Assembly: GCF_002119525.1 (NCBI RefSeq) | Contig: NZ_CP017916.1 | Coordinates: 1,426,001 to 1,490,000 of the forward strand | Reading direction: 5' to 3' | Length of the DNA stretch: 64,000 bases | Source of the DNA: Vibrio syngnathi | GTDB taxonomy: Bacteria > Pseudomonadota > Gammaproteobacteria > Enterobacterales > Vibrionaceae | Shown: piece after piece, positions 53,568 to 62,608 of the stretch | Numbering within the stretch: position 1 is the stretch's first letter | Layout of the letters: every line of letters begins with the position of its first letter | Translations under genes and position numbers: made by a program | Notes under the pieces: model-generated | What the model was told of the DNA's origin: nothing | Databases searched by the model: none | The model's input: the letters and a program-made list of their open reading frames with translations, nothing else

Positions 53568-54907
53568 TGTTTAGTAGGAATCATGACTCTGTGATTGCTG
53601 TCCGTGAGTTCGGCTTGTTACTCAATGGTGGTGATAAGTCGAGTATTGATTGCCAGTCAATACCGAGTAAAGCGTTTGAGTGGTTGTTGGTCAATGGACA
53701 GAGTAATAGTCAAGAGTCAGTCGATCTCATCAAGGTCAAAAAGCAAGGTCGTTCAATTGCTCTGCAAGTTATCAATTATGTTGGGGTATTAGAAACGCCT
53801 TGCGGCACCCGGATTGAAATTCTTCCTAAAATATCAGAGAAGGAAGATAACCAAACAGCCACGAAAGTACTCCTCAAGATGCTTTCAACGGTCCATAAAC
53901 TTAACATGCATAGGTTTGAAAACTCTTCGCTACAAACGTTAAAAAGACCATTGTTTGAAATATTGATTGGTTATTTTTTGAAAGATGTTTCGGATGTCAT
54001 TAAGAAAGGGATTCGAAGCCAGTACACAAGAGTTCAAGATCGTAAACCTTACTTAAAAGGTCAGTTACAAACATCAAAGCAAATAAACCAACGACCGGGT
54101 TGCTTAAATAGCTTTCACATTGCTTACGATGAATTTTCTCCAGACAGAGCAGAAAATAGATTGATACGCTCTGCACTGAGTCAGGTGATGAAGTGGTCAA
54201 AAAATAGTGACAACTTACGCTTAGGAAGTGAATTACAATTCGCTCTTGATGATATTCCGCACTCAGGAAACCATGCATTAGATTTTCGTCAATGGTCCAA
54301 TGAACGATCTTTAATTCATTATCGAACTGTGAAGCCTTGGTGCGAGTTGATTTTAAGTTACCAATCACCAGTATCCCTTTCTGGGCAACATAATGGAATT
54401 TCGATGCTTTTCCCTATGGAGAATCTCTTTGAGCGCTATGTAGCGATTAAACTAGGGAAATCATTGCCACATTCTCTTGGGTTGAAAACCCAAGCGAGTA
54501 GTTGCTCGTTAGTCACACATACGCCCCGTTCAGGAAAATCTCAAGAGTGGTTTAGGCTCAAGCCTGATATTGTTGTTAGCGAGAAAAGCTCGCATGATCC
54601 GCTTTATGTAGCCGATACCAAGTGGAAGCGAATTAACGAGAAGCAAGCAACGGCTAAGCAGAAGTATGGGGTTAGCCAGTCTGACATGTATCAAATGTTC
54701 GCCTATGGTCAAAATTATTTAGGTGGCTCAGGCGTGATCTATCTTATCTACCCTGCATATGAGCACTTTAATGAATCTCTACCGCCATTTAGATTTGATG
54801 AGAACCTGTCGGTAAGGGTAATCCCTTATGATCTCATTAACGATGAGTGTGAGCTGTTGGGTGTTGAGTTGCCGCTAGAGTTTTCAGCGCCTAAGCTTTC
54901 GAGCTAA
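53567..54907 (+). CDS. mcrC: McrC nuclease subunit
   Basis: A 446-residue partner of McrB. The C-terminal PD-(D/E)XK nuclease has D334 in LKPDIVV and D350-T-K352 in VADTKWK. YFLKDVSDVIKKGI and YDEFSPDRAENRLIRSAL are typical McrC helices. The start overlaps the McrB stop by one base. It stimulates the motor and cuts DNA. Confidence 0.92.
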   Translation: MFSRNHDSVIAVREFGLLLNGGDKSSIDCQSIPSKAFEWLLVNGQSNSQESVDLIKVKKQGRSIALQVINYVGVLETPCGTRIEILPKISEKEDNQTATKVLLKMLSTVHKLNMHRFENSSLQTLKRPLFEILIGYFLKDVSDVIKKGIRSQYTRVQDRKPYLKGQLQTSKQINQRPGCLNSFHIAYDEFSPDRAENRLIRSALSQVMKWSKNSDNLRLGSELQFALDDIPHSGNHALDFRQWSNERSLIHYRTVKPWCELILSYQSPVSLSGQHNGISMLFPMENLFERYVAIKLGKSLPHSLGLKTQASSCSLVTHTPRSGKSQEWFRLKPDIVVSEKSSHDPLYVADTKWKRINEKQATAKQKYGVSQSDMYQMFAYGQNYLGGSGVIYLIYPAYEHFNESLPPFRFDENLSVRVIPYDLINDECELLGVELPLEFSAPKLSS

Positions 54908-55171
54908 ATTACGTATATCGTTATTTACTCGATTAGACTGAAGTACTAAATCAAGAGCATCGAGCTCTCTACCGTTGTCAAAGATCAACTTTGCGTTTCC
55001 GATTCGAATGGCTGCACCAGCTTCATTGCTGACTTTTTGCCTTACAAGAGTTTCAATGGCATCTGCGCGTGAAATCCTTCCAGTAGTGAAATTTTGGAAA
55101 AGCTCATAGTTGGATACAAAAGCGGCCTTGCCAACGGATTTTAATTTTTTGTCTAGTTCGATGTCGTCCAT
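54884..55171 (-). CDS. small protein of unknown function convergent with mcrC
   Basis: A 95-residue, mostly helical and charged protein (MDDIELDKKLKSVGKAAF; LDLVLQSNRVNNDIRNLARKL). The ATG at 55171 has GGAG 6 bases before it; an ATG 12 bp further up is possible. Its 3' end overlaps mcrC by 24 bp in opposite directions. It is the last gene before the right attachment site. I do not know the family. Confidence 0.6.
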   Translation of the reverse strand: MDDIELDKKLKSVGKAAFVSNYELFQNFTTGRISRADAIETLVRQKVSNEAGAAIRIGNAKLIFDNGRELDALDLVLQSNRVNNDIRNLARKLRR

Positions 55172-55380
55172 GTGATGCTCCATATTTTATGCGATTAAGC
55201 TTTGATAGAATTATAGTCGGTTTCTAGTAACCATCAGGATATAGCAGGATGCAAAACCCTGATTCTTTCTGATAGAACAGCTCCTTTGAAATCAGTGTTT
55301 TCTGAAGTAACACCAGAAGTAACATATTAAAAATCGATGTTGATTATTTTTTATGTTAATCAAAAGGATAGGTTAGATAG

Positions 55381-55395
55381 TCGAGTCCAGTAGCG
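55381..55395 (+). other. attR core of the genomic island
   Basis: tcgagtccagtagcg repeats the tRNA-Val T arm and the start of its acceptor strand (17529-17543). The next bases differ from the tRNA (accaca for ggcacc), so this copy cannot complete the tRNA. The tRNA terminator is repeated just after it at 55414. Confidence 0.8.
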
Positions 55396-55413
55396 ACCAC
55401 ATTATACGAAAGA

Positions 55414-55438
55414 GCCCACCTAGTGTGGGCTTTTTTGT
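55414..55438 (+). terminator. duplicate of the tRNA-Val terminator
   Basis: gcccacctagtgtgggc plus six T residues, identical to 17565-17587. It now sits between the island and purA. A similar hairpin (one base changed) ends the LysR gene at 58372. Confidence 0.85.
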
Positions 55439-55492
55439 GTCTGTCGCCTTTCAGCCAAAACAACCGCTTTAGCTGAAATACTCGATAGAGCT

Positions 55493-56752
55493 CTAACCTC
55501 GAATGATCATTTGCTCACGCTCAGGGCCTACTGATACCATCACAATTGGCACACCCATCAACTCTTCGATACGCGTAACGTAATCTTGTGCTGCTTGAGG
55601 AAGGCTCTCAAATGTGCGGCAGCCCGTGATGTCTTCATCCCAACCTGCCATATCTTCATATACCGGCTTTAGTTCAGCCGTTTGTGGCCAAATCGGGTTT
55701 TCAGTGTGCTCACCAGAGTAAGCGGTACAGATCTTAAGTTCAGATAAACCAGACAGGCAATCAATCTTAGTCAGTGCGATTTCAGTCGCGGCTTGTAGGT
55801 CAACGCCGTTGCGAGTTGCTACCGCATCAAAGTAGCCCATATCACGTGGGCGACCCGTTGTTGCGCCATATTCGTTAGAGCTTTCGCGGAAGCTGTCTTG
55901 CTCTTCCATTGCAGTCACTAGCGTACCAGTACCAACAGATGAGCTGAACGATTTAGCAACAGCAATAACGCGCTCAGGGCGAAGGGCAGGTAGACCACTA
56001 CCGATACCCGCGTAAGCTGCGGTTACATTAGAAGACGTCGTCCAAGGGTATTCACCGTAGACAAGGTCACGACCTGCGCCTAGCTGAGCTTCAAACAGTA
56101 GGTTCGCGTCTTGCGATTGCAGTGCTTTTAGCGGCTCAGTCACGTTGCAAATGAATGGGCGCCAAGCTTTAGTCACTTCAAGGAGCCACTCTGTCATTTC
56201 AGAAGCAGTCTGAGTGAAGTCACATTGTGGGTATAGCGCTTTAAGTTGAGGCATCTTCCAATCAAGCAGGAATTGAATGCGCTGCTGTAAAATCTCAGGT
56301 TGATTCAGCCAACCGACAAGAATGCCTTTCTTCATTACACGGTCACCGTACGCTGGTGCAATACCTTGACGTGTTGAGCCATAAGCACCATCGCCTAAAC
56401 GCTCTTCTTCAAGCGTGTCTTCAAGCGCGTGTAAAGGTAGACACAACGTTGCACGGTCTGAAATCGCCATTTTCACTGTGATGCCAGCCGCTTGTACTTC
56501 TGCAATCTCTTGAGTTAGCGCAGCAGGGCTGATCACCATGCCAGGGCCAAGAACTGCCGTACAATCAGGATTAAAAATACCACTCGGTAGTTGGTGCAGT
56601 TTGAATGTACCGAAGTCGTTTACTACGGTATGACCGGCATTGTTTCCGCCTTGAAAGCGAATGCTAGCAGAAGCTTGGTCTGCTAAAAAATCAACGATAC
56701 GGCCTTTGCCTTCGTCGCCCCAGTTTGCGCCTACAACAACAATAGATGGCAT
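55493..56752 (-). CDS. purA: second adenylosuccinate synthetase (PurA paralogue)
   Basis: A 419-residue enzyme starting at ATG 56752 with CAGGAG upstream; the frame runs further to 56947 without a ribosome site. It has the GTP-binding WGDEGKG with the catalytic Asp, NNAGHT with the catalytic His, YGSTRQGIAPAYGDRV, GATTGRPRDMGYFDAVA and the C-terminal LMGVPIVMVSVGP. It condenses IMP and aspartate with GTP to make adenylosuccinate. It is shorter and clearly diverged from the standard Vibrio PurA (for example GGNNAGHT for GGHNAGHT), so it is probably the second copy that many vibrios carry. Confidence 0.9.
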   Translation of the reverse strand: MPSIVVVGANWGDEGKGRIVDFLADQASASIRFQGGNNAGHTVVNDFGTFKLHQLPSGIFNPDCTAVLGPGMVISPAALTQEIAEVQAAGITVKMAISDRATLCLPLHALEDTLEEERLGDGAYGSTRQGIAPAYGDRVMKKGILVGWLNQPEILQQRIQFLLDWKMPQLKALYPQCDFTQTASEMTEWLLEVTKAWRPFICNVTEPLKALQSQDANLLFEAQLGAGRDLVYGEYPWTTSSNVTAAYAGIGSGLPALRPERVIAVAKSFSSSVGTGTLVTAMEEQDSFRESSNEYGATTGRPRDMGYFDAVATRNGVDLQAATEIALTKIDCLSGLSELKICTAYSGEHTENPIWPQTAELKPVYEDMAGWDEDITGCRTFESLPQAAQDYVTRIEELMGVPIVMVSVGPEREQMIIRG

Positions 56753-57447
56753 AATTTTTCTCCTGACTGATTGAGAAATCATGTTATGCCTACAATGTGG
56801 ATAAGAGAAATTAATTATCTTTATTATCTTGATAAGGATTCCATATATCCTTAAAGTCTTAACCCATAAGCGAGATTCCCTATCACGTTCGTTCCTCACT
56901 GTAGGGAATGACGATAATTGGTAGAGAAACTGTAAAACAACCGTCATTCCAGAACCGAGGAACGAGGTATCTGGAATCTCAAGTCACAAGCGAGATTCCT
57001 TATTACGTTCGTCCCTCACTGTAGGGAATGACGATAATTGGTAGAGAAACTGTAAAACAACCGTCATTCCAGAACCGAGGAACGAGGTATCTGGAATCTC
57101 AAGTCACAAGCGAGATTCCTTATTACGTTCGTCCCTCACTTTAGGGAATGACGATAATTGGTAGAGAAACTGTAAAACAACCGTCATTCCAGAACCGAGG
57201 AACGAGGTATCTGGAATCTCAAGTCACAAGCGAGATTCCTTATTACGTTCGTCCCTCACTTTAGGGAATGACGATAATTGGTAGAGAAACTGTAAAACAA
57301 CCGTCATTCCAGAACCGAGGAACGAGGTATCTGGAATCCCAAGTCACAAGTGAGATTCCTTATTACGTTCGTCCCTCACTTTAGGGAATGACGGGTGGGG
57401 TAGCCCCTCACTGTAAGGAACGATGTGAGTAACACTAGAGAGAGAAA
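56753..57447. other. purA2-lysR divergent region filled by a repeat array
   Basis: A 695-bp gap between divergent genes. From 56871 it is filled by the 120-bp tandem array. The purA2 promoter must lie in the first 118 bp upstream of its start or within the array. The LysR start follows the array by about 50 bp. Confidence 0.6.
56871..57396. repeat. 120-bp tandem repeat array, about 4.4 copies
   Basis: Units begin at 56871, 56991, 57111, 57231 and (partial) 57351 and are nearly identical. Each unit carries two stem-forming parts: ttccaga / tctggaa around accgaggaacgaggta, and attcc / gggaat around the ttattacgttcg segment. The phrase cgtcattcc / ggaatgacg forms inverted ends. This looks like an amplified palindromic repeat of the REP/MITE type. 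I see no coding frame through it. Confidence 0.9.
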
Positions 57448-58353
57448 ATGATGCTCGATATTAATTTGTTGAAGACGTTTGTGACGCTAGCGGAATATAA
57501 GCATTTTGGGAAAGCGGCCAATGCACTGCACATGACACAACCCAATGTGAGTTTGCACCTAAAACAACTGGAACAACAAACACGCATAAAGTTGATAGAG
57601 AGAAGCCCTTTTCAATTGACTCAAGCGGGTGAACGGCTATTGGAAACAAGCCAAAGAACGCTACTCGAACTGCAGATTTGTCAGGCTGATCTCAATGCGA
57701 TTAACGACCTCAAAATAGGTACATTAACTATTGCCGTGAGTGACATCATTTCCCGGTTTTTGTTGATTCGCCCATTCCAGAAGTTTAAAGCACAGTATCC
57801 GGGTATCGACCTTACGCTATTGAATACCACGTCATCTCAGGCATCGAGTTTAGTTAAAAATGCTCAAGCGGATATTGGTTTTGTTATCGCAAAAGAACAG
57901 CACAACGAGTCGTTGTATTTCACAAAGCTGCAAGAGCTTTCTTGGTGCGCGTTAGGCGATGGGTTTGATATTCAAGGCTCTGATAGTTTGCCAAAAAGTG
58001 ATCTCACGGATGTTGATACCGAGCTCACATTGATTCTACTTGGCCATGATACGAGAACCCGTGATTTCATTGATGAAGGTTTACCAAGCCTTAATTTACC
58101 CAATCACAGAGTAATGGAAGTAGGGAGTGTCGACGCTCAAATCGACTGGGCAGAAGCGGGATTTGGCGTTGCCATCATTCCTGAATTTGCGATATCCACC
58201 AAGCAGCATCTGAATTCAAAAATTACACCATTGACGAATTTCTCTAGCACGAGCCTTGGTTATATCGTGAGGCAGAATCAAGTCTTGTCTAAAGCGACCA
58301 AGCAGTTATTAGGTTGGGTGAATGATGAGATTACCCAGTTGCAAAACCAATAA
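57448..58353 (+). CDS. LysR-family transcriptional regulator
   Basis: A 301-residue LysR protein. The helix-turn-helix lies near residues 18-45 (FGKAANALHMTQPNVSLHLKQLE) and the effector domain starts near residue 88 (KIGTLTIAVSDIISRFLL). It is divergent from purA2 across the repeat array. Control of purA2 is possible but not shown. A strong terminator follows. Confidence 0.88.
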   Translation: MMLDINLLKTFVTLAEYKHFGKAANALHMTQPNVSLHLKQLEQQTRIKLIERSPFQLTQAGERLLETSQRTLLELQICQADLNAINDLKIGTLTIAVSDIISRFLLIRPFQKFKAQYPGIDLTLLNTTSSQASSLVKNAQADIGFVIAKEQHNESLYFTKLQELSWCALGDGFDIQGSDSLPKSDLTDVDTELTLILLGHDTRTRDFIDEGLPSLNLPNHRVMEVGSVDAQIDWAEAGFGVAIIPEFAISTKQHLNSKITPLTNFSSTSLGYIVRQNQVLSKATKQLLGWVNDEITQLQNQ

Positions 58354-58371
58354 CTCCATCTGATCTACCTA

Positions 58372-58396
58372 AGCCCACCTCGTGTGGGCTTTTTTG
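58372..58396 (+). terminator. terminator of the LysR gene
   Basis: gcccacctcgtgtgggc followed by a T run, 19 bp after the stop. It differs from the tRNA-Val terminator by one base. Confidence 0.85.
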
Positions 58397-58629
58397 TGTC
58401 TGCAAAGCGCAACTGTTTCTCCACCCAATAGGCTATCGAGCTAATTAGAGCTCCCCATCTTACTCCCCCAAATCAGAACCTTAAAATTCATCGTTGACAA
58501 TGTTTGATAATCAAACTAAATTTCACTTATTGGCTTGATGGTCAAACTACTTGTTGGTCAAAGTAGTTTTTGAGCAAGATCGATCAGTAACGACTCCTAA
58601 CATTGAACACACGAGCTAAGGACGCCATT

Positions 58630-59637
58630 TTGAGTTTTCCAACACGTCACCAACACAACTTTTCTTCACATAACAGCCAAGGTGAAAAGCGTACTTTCTA
58701 CGTTCTCTTGTTAACTATCATCACCATGGTTGTCGAGATCGTTGCCGGTACTATTTACGGCTCTATGGCGTTACTTGCTGATGGTTGGCATATGGGGACG
58801 CATGCTGCGGCGTTTGGCATCACCTTATTTGCATACCGATATGCGAAGAAACATGCCGAGAGCGAACGTTTCTCTTTTGGTACTGGCAAAGTCAGCGTGC
58901 TAGGGGGCTATACCAGCGCGATTGCGTTGGGGATTGTGGCATTGTTGATGCTGGTGGAATCGGTACATCGCTTGTTTAACCCACAAGCAATTCAGTTCAA
59001 TGAAGCGATCATCGTTGCTTGTATTGGTTTAACCGTGAATGTAGTGAGTATGTTTTTACTCGGCGATCACCATCATGATCACGGACACGAGCATGGTCAT
59101 GATCATAGTAAGAACCATGGCCATTCGCACGGTCATTCACATAGTCATGATCACGACAGCGACCATGGTCATAAACATGTTGAGCATCACGGACACCATC
59201 ATGATCACAATCTACGCGCAGCCTACATGCATGTGTTGGCGGATACTTTGACGTCTCTGCTTGCGATTGTTGCGCTGCTATTTGGTAAGTTTTACGGTTG
59301 GAACTGGTTAGATGCAGCAATGGGAATGGTTGGCGCATTCGTGATTGCCAAGTGGACGATGAACCTTATGAAACAAACCAGCCCAATCCTGCTGGATGAG
59401 AATATCGACCAAGATTATCGTGACTCAGTGACCGAAACCTTAACGCCTTATGCGTCGGTAACCGATTTCCATATGTGGAAGGTGAGTGGACATCACTATT
59501 CAGCAGCGATTACTCTTGAATCAAACAGTGACAAAACCGTCTCTGAATATAAACAAATGCTCGCCAAGTTTGATAAGATTAATCATCTTACTCTTGAAGT
59601 GCATTCAAACGACCATGCGAAATATAGAACAGCTTAA
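58630..59637 (+). CDS. cation diffusion facilitator (CDF) metal exporter, DmeF-like
   Basis: A 335-residue inner-membrane exporter. I chose TTG 58630, which has TAAGGA 7 bases upstream; a TTG at 58603 lacks a ribosome site. The CDF metal-site residues are in ALLADGWHMGTHA (segment 2) and in HVLADTLTSLLA (segment 5). Between segments 4 and 5 is a loop of about 50 residues, mostly His with Asp and Gly. A cytosolic C-terminal domain follows. It exports Zn, Co, Ni or Cd by proton exchange. The MarR gene overlaps its end by 23 bp and may sense the metal or a co-stress. Confidence 0.9.
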   Translation: MSFPTRHQHNFSSHNSQGEKRTFYVLLLTIITMVVEIVAGTIYGSMALLADGWHMGTHAAAFGITLFAYRYAKKHAESERFSFGTGKVSVLGGYTSAIALGIVALLMLVESVHRLFNPQAIQFNEAIIVACIGLTVNVVSMFLLGDHHHDHGHEHGHDHSKNHGHSHGHSHSHDHDSDHGHKHVEHHGHHHDHNLRAAYMHVLADTLTSLLAIVALLFGKFYGWNWLDAAMGMVGAFVIAKWTMNLMKQTSPILLDENIDQDYRDSVTETLTPYASVTDFHMWKVSGHHYSAAITLESNSDKTVSEYKQMLAKFDKINHLTLEVHSNDHAKYRTA

Positions 59638-60031
59638 CCAAATACTGACTGAGTTCTACGATAAAATGTCTTCGTGGGAGCAGTCTGTTGTCAAAGAGAC
59701 AGGTTATTCCCTTGCTCAAGTACACACCATTGAAGTGCTCGGTATGCATGGCGCGTTAAGAATGAAAGAGCTCGCTGAAAAGTTGGGTATCACCACGGGT
59801 ACGCTTACCGTTCAAATCGAAAAGTTGGTTAAAGCTGAATTGATTGAGCGGCATGAACACCCAACAGATCGTCGTGCGATTGTGGTTGCTTTGACTGATG
59901 AAGGGCAGAAGATACACGTTCACCACAACCAGCTTCACTTGAATTTGGTTAATGGACTAACACAAGACATCGAAGAAGATGAGAAAGCGGTGTTATTGAA
60001 GTGCCTAACCAAGATGGTGAAAGCGTTTTAG
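59615..60031 (+). CDS. MarR-family transcriptional regulator
   Basis: A 138-residue winged-helix protein starting at ATG 59615; a longer frame from 59486 lies within the exporter gene. The helix-turn-helix and wing read RMKELAEKLGITTGTLTVQIEKL and ELIERHEHPTDRRAIVVALTDEG, the usual MarR core with the DRR tip. It overlaps the CDF gene by 23 bp, so the two are co-translated. It probably controls this operon, whose promoter region holds short AT-rich repeats (tggtcaaact-like) near 58540. Confidence 0.88.
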   Translation: MRNIEQLNQILTEFYDKMSSWEQSVVKETGYSLAQVHTIEVLGMHGALRMKELAEKLGITTGTLTVQIEKLVKAELIERHEHPTDRRAIVVALTDEGQKIHVHHNQLHLNLVNGLTQDIEEDEKAVLLKCLTKMVKAF

Positions 60032-60596
60032 TCAGCCTTGAGTTCGCATTCTAACTCTTTAGCTGCAAAGCGATTGACTAGAAAATCAAAAAATGGACCT
60101 GACTCGAATTGAGTGGGTCCATTTTTTCGCCGTTTACGCTCTACTGTACAATCATCAATAGACGGATTCACTGTTTAAAAACTACAAGTCAAAATCTCCA
60201 ATATTACTCTTCGTTCTTGAACCTCTGATGAGCCAAAAAAATGTCATTCACAACCGTTAGTTCAATAATTGCTCAAAGTGTTTTAATTCAAAGCTTTAAT
60301 AGCAAGGCGTTCAGCTATTTATACTCCGTCAAATACCTGTCTCTCAGTTTTATAATTCAACTAATGTGTATGTAACAAAAGTGTGTTATTGATTGATTCG
60401 TCGTTAATGGGAATGAGCCTTCTCTGTTTAAATGTATTGATAATGTCACTACTGGCGGGCAGGGCCGCTGCAAAAACTCAACCTCATTAATGATAAAAAA
60501 ATCATAACAATAACTCGATCGCACTAGCCGTATATCCATGCTTTGATGCGATCAATTAGATACTCATAGTTAATTTAGTAAAGACGAGCCACGTAT
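60032..60596. other. gene-free stretch with terminator, upstream of a chemoreceptor
   Basis: 565 bp. The first part holds the marR terminator (60088-60127). The rest is AT-rich, with no frame of note and no recognisable sigma-28 promoter. Confidence 0.5.
60088..60127 (+). terminator. terminator of the CDF-marR operon
   Basis: aaaaaatggacc pairs with ggtccatttttt (12 bp), with a smaller inner stem actc / gagt, followed by T residues. Confidence 0.9.
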
Positions 60597-62372
60597 ATGA
60601 ATATAAAGAAAAAGCTCTATTCGTTGGGGATGTTCTCCATCTTCGGCATGATTTCATTGTTGTTTACCACATCGCAATTTGCAGACACCACAGCTCAAAT
60701 GAGCGAAGCCAAACAAATCACCAAAGAACTTGAAGTGCGACTACTTAATCTTCGCCGTAACGAGAAAGATTTCTTGCTGCGTAGTGATATGAAATACCTC
60801 GACAAGTTTGACGTAAACTACAACAAATTCTTAGCGTCTGAATCTGAGCTTAATGCTGTGCTGAATGATTTGGGTTTGGCCAACAGTACGCATTTGCGTG
60901 AAGATATCGAAACGTACCACACAAGCTTTGTTAACCTTGTTAAAGCCAACCAAGTGTATGGACTAGCACGAGACAAAGGCTTGCTTGGAGAATTTCATGC
61001 TGTACTCGATAACATAAGTGCTTCAGCAAGCGCTGAACAAAAAATCGAACTGTATTTCTTCAATGATCTGATTGAAAAGGGCGAGTTCGACCCAAGTGTA
61101 CTGTCTATTACTTCTAATACAGGAAGCTCAGCTGCTTTGATAGACGCAGCTCGTCAAGTAGTGGATCAGAAACGAGTGATAGGGTTAAAGCACAACGAAG
61201 GTCTGCTTGGGCAAGCTCGTTCGGGTTCTCATGCTATCGAAACTCAATTTAAAGAATTCTCAGCGGTATTGGACCAAGAAACCCAACAAGAGATGGACAA
61301 GCTATCGCTGATCAACAACACCCTTTGCGTCACACTGTTAGTGGCGATCATTCTATTCAGCTGGTTAATCGTGCGTTCAATCATCGGTAAGATTGAATCT
61401 CTACTTACTGTGATCCGTAATATTGTCGACTCGAACGACGTGTCTATTCGTGCGACGGAGAATGGCAAAGACGAACTCGGTACGCTAGGCGAATACTTCA
61501 ATCAACTGCTAGACCAACTTGAAGGGTTGATTGCGACGTCTCAATCTAAGTCACATCAGTTGACACAAAGTACGTCGAGCATGCATGACGAGCTGGAATC
61601 GGTCATCAAACAGTTCGAAGTTCAGGCAAACCACACCTCAACAATGACAACTTCAGTGCAAGAGATGGTACTGACTATTGGGGAGATATCAGAAAGTACA
61701 TCGGTTGCCGCTGAAGGTGTTCATCAAGCGAAAATGAATGCCGATAAAGGTCGTGAAGTGGTGGTCGATACCATCAATAACATTACCCAGTTGTCTGAAC
61801 GCCTTTCAAGTAGCCAAGATTCGATTAGTTCTTTGAATCACCATGTCGATCAAATTGGTAGTGCCGTTAACATTATCCAAGGTATTGCGGAACAAACTAA
61901 CTTATTGGCACTGAACGCAGCCATCGAAGCCGCTCGTGCTGGTGAGCAAGGTCGTGGCTTCGCAGTTGTTGCGGATGAAGTCCGAGCTCTTGCAAGCAGA
62001 ACGCATCAATCGACCACTGAAATCACCAGTGTAGTAACTGCAATCCAGAGCCAAATGAATGCTTCTATGACAGAGATTGGCGAGTGTAACCAACAAGGCC
62101 AGCTGACACTTAAAGATTCAGAAGAGCTGGATGCAAGCTTGCAACTGATCTTGAGTGATATGGAAAGCATTCAGGGCAACTCAGAACGCATTGCTTCAGC
62201 GATTGAGGAGCAGGGTGCTGTGATGGCGCAAGTGAGTGACTCGATCACTGAGTTGAATACTATCTCGAATGATAACAACGCTTCGGCGCAGCATTGCTTA
62301 GTTGAAGTCGATAAAGTAGCCGAGCAAGCGAACGATATGGATCAAGCGGTAGCGCAGTTCAAGACGTCGTAA
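60597..62372 (+). CDS. methyl-accepting chemotaxis protein with HBM sensor domain
   Basis: A 591-residue membrane receptor. The first membrane helix is at about 9-27. The periplasmic part begins with [20 protein letters not shown], the signature of the helical bimodular (HBM) sensor domain, whose known members bind citrate-cycle intermediates. The second helix is at about 242-265, then a HAMP domain (to about 320). The signalling domain has [20 protein letters not shown] and [17 protein letters not shown]. It should control the CheA kinase. No chemotaxis genes adjoin it. Confidence 0.92.
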   Translation: MNIKKKLYSLGMFSIFGMISLLFTTSQFADTTAQMSEAKQITKELEVRLLNLRRNEKDFLLRSDMKYLDKFDVNYNKFLASESELNAVLNDLGLANSTHLREDIETYHTSFVNLVKANQVYGLARDKGLLGEFHAVLDNISASASAEQKIELYFFNDLIEKGEFDPSVLSITSNTGSSAALIDAARQVVDQKRVIGLKHNEGLLGQARSGSHAIETQFKEFSAVLDQETQQEMDKLSLINNTLCVTLLVAIILFSWLIVRSIIGKIESLLTVIRNIVDSNDVSIRATENGKDELGTLGEYFNQLLDQLEGLIATSQSKSHQLTQSTSSMHDELESVIKQFEVQANHTSTMTTSVQEMVLTIGEISESTSVAAEGVHQAKMNADKGREVVVDTINNITQLSERLSSSQDSISSLNHHVDQIGSAVNIIQGIAEQTNLLALNAAIEAARAGEQGRGFAVVADEVRALASRTHQSTTEITSVVTAIQSQMNASMTEIGECNQQGQLTLKDSEELDASLQLILSDMESIQGNSERIASAIEEQGAVMAQVSDSITELNTISNDNNASAQHCLVEVDKVAEQANDMDQAVAQFKTS

Positions 62373-62386
62373 GATCAAAGAGCGGC

Positions 62387-62455
62387 TATAAACCAAAGCC
62401 GTGAATTATGTCAAACCAAAGACGTGAGTTCTTAGAAACCAAAGGCGTGAATTAT
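62387..62455 (+). repeat. three imperfect aaaccaaag repeats after the chemoreceptor gene
   Basis: aaaccaaag-ccgtgaattatg, aaaccaaag-acgtgagttc and aaaccaaag-gcgtgaattatt follow each other at about 24-bp spacing. The third forms part of the terminator stem, so the repeats may have arisen by duplication of its left arm. Confidence 0.6.
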
Positions 62456-62468
62456 TCGCGCCTTTTTT
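62441..62468 (+). terminator. terminator of the chemoreceptor gene
   Basis: aaaggcg and cgccttt form a short stem around an 11-base loop with a T run after it. Confidence 0.75.
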
Positions 62469-62608
62469 ATGCCTGAAGGGTAGGCAAGTGCCTGAATCGA
62501 TAGAAATAAGAATAAGGCATTACAAAATAGACTTAAGTATCTGTGGAATAAAACTAAAATAATGACAAACTATCGAAGAAACGTTAAATCTTACGGAAGA
62601 GGAACAGC

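Noticed and set aside
17551..55380. Prophage
   Set aside because: There are no capsid, tail, terminase or lysis genes. The content is an integrase, regulators and defence genes.
17551..55380. Integrative conjugative element
   Set aside because: No relaxase of the conjugative type, coupling protein or type IV secretion genes are visible.
56871..57396. CRISPR array or integron attC sites
   Set aside because: The repeat is 120 bp with no unique spacers, there are no cas genes, and the units lack the RYYYAAC/GTTRRRY ends of attC sites.
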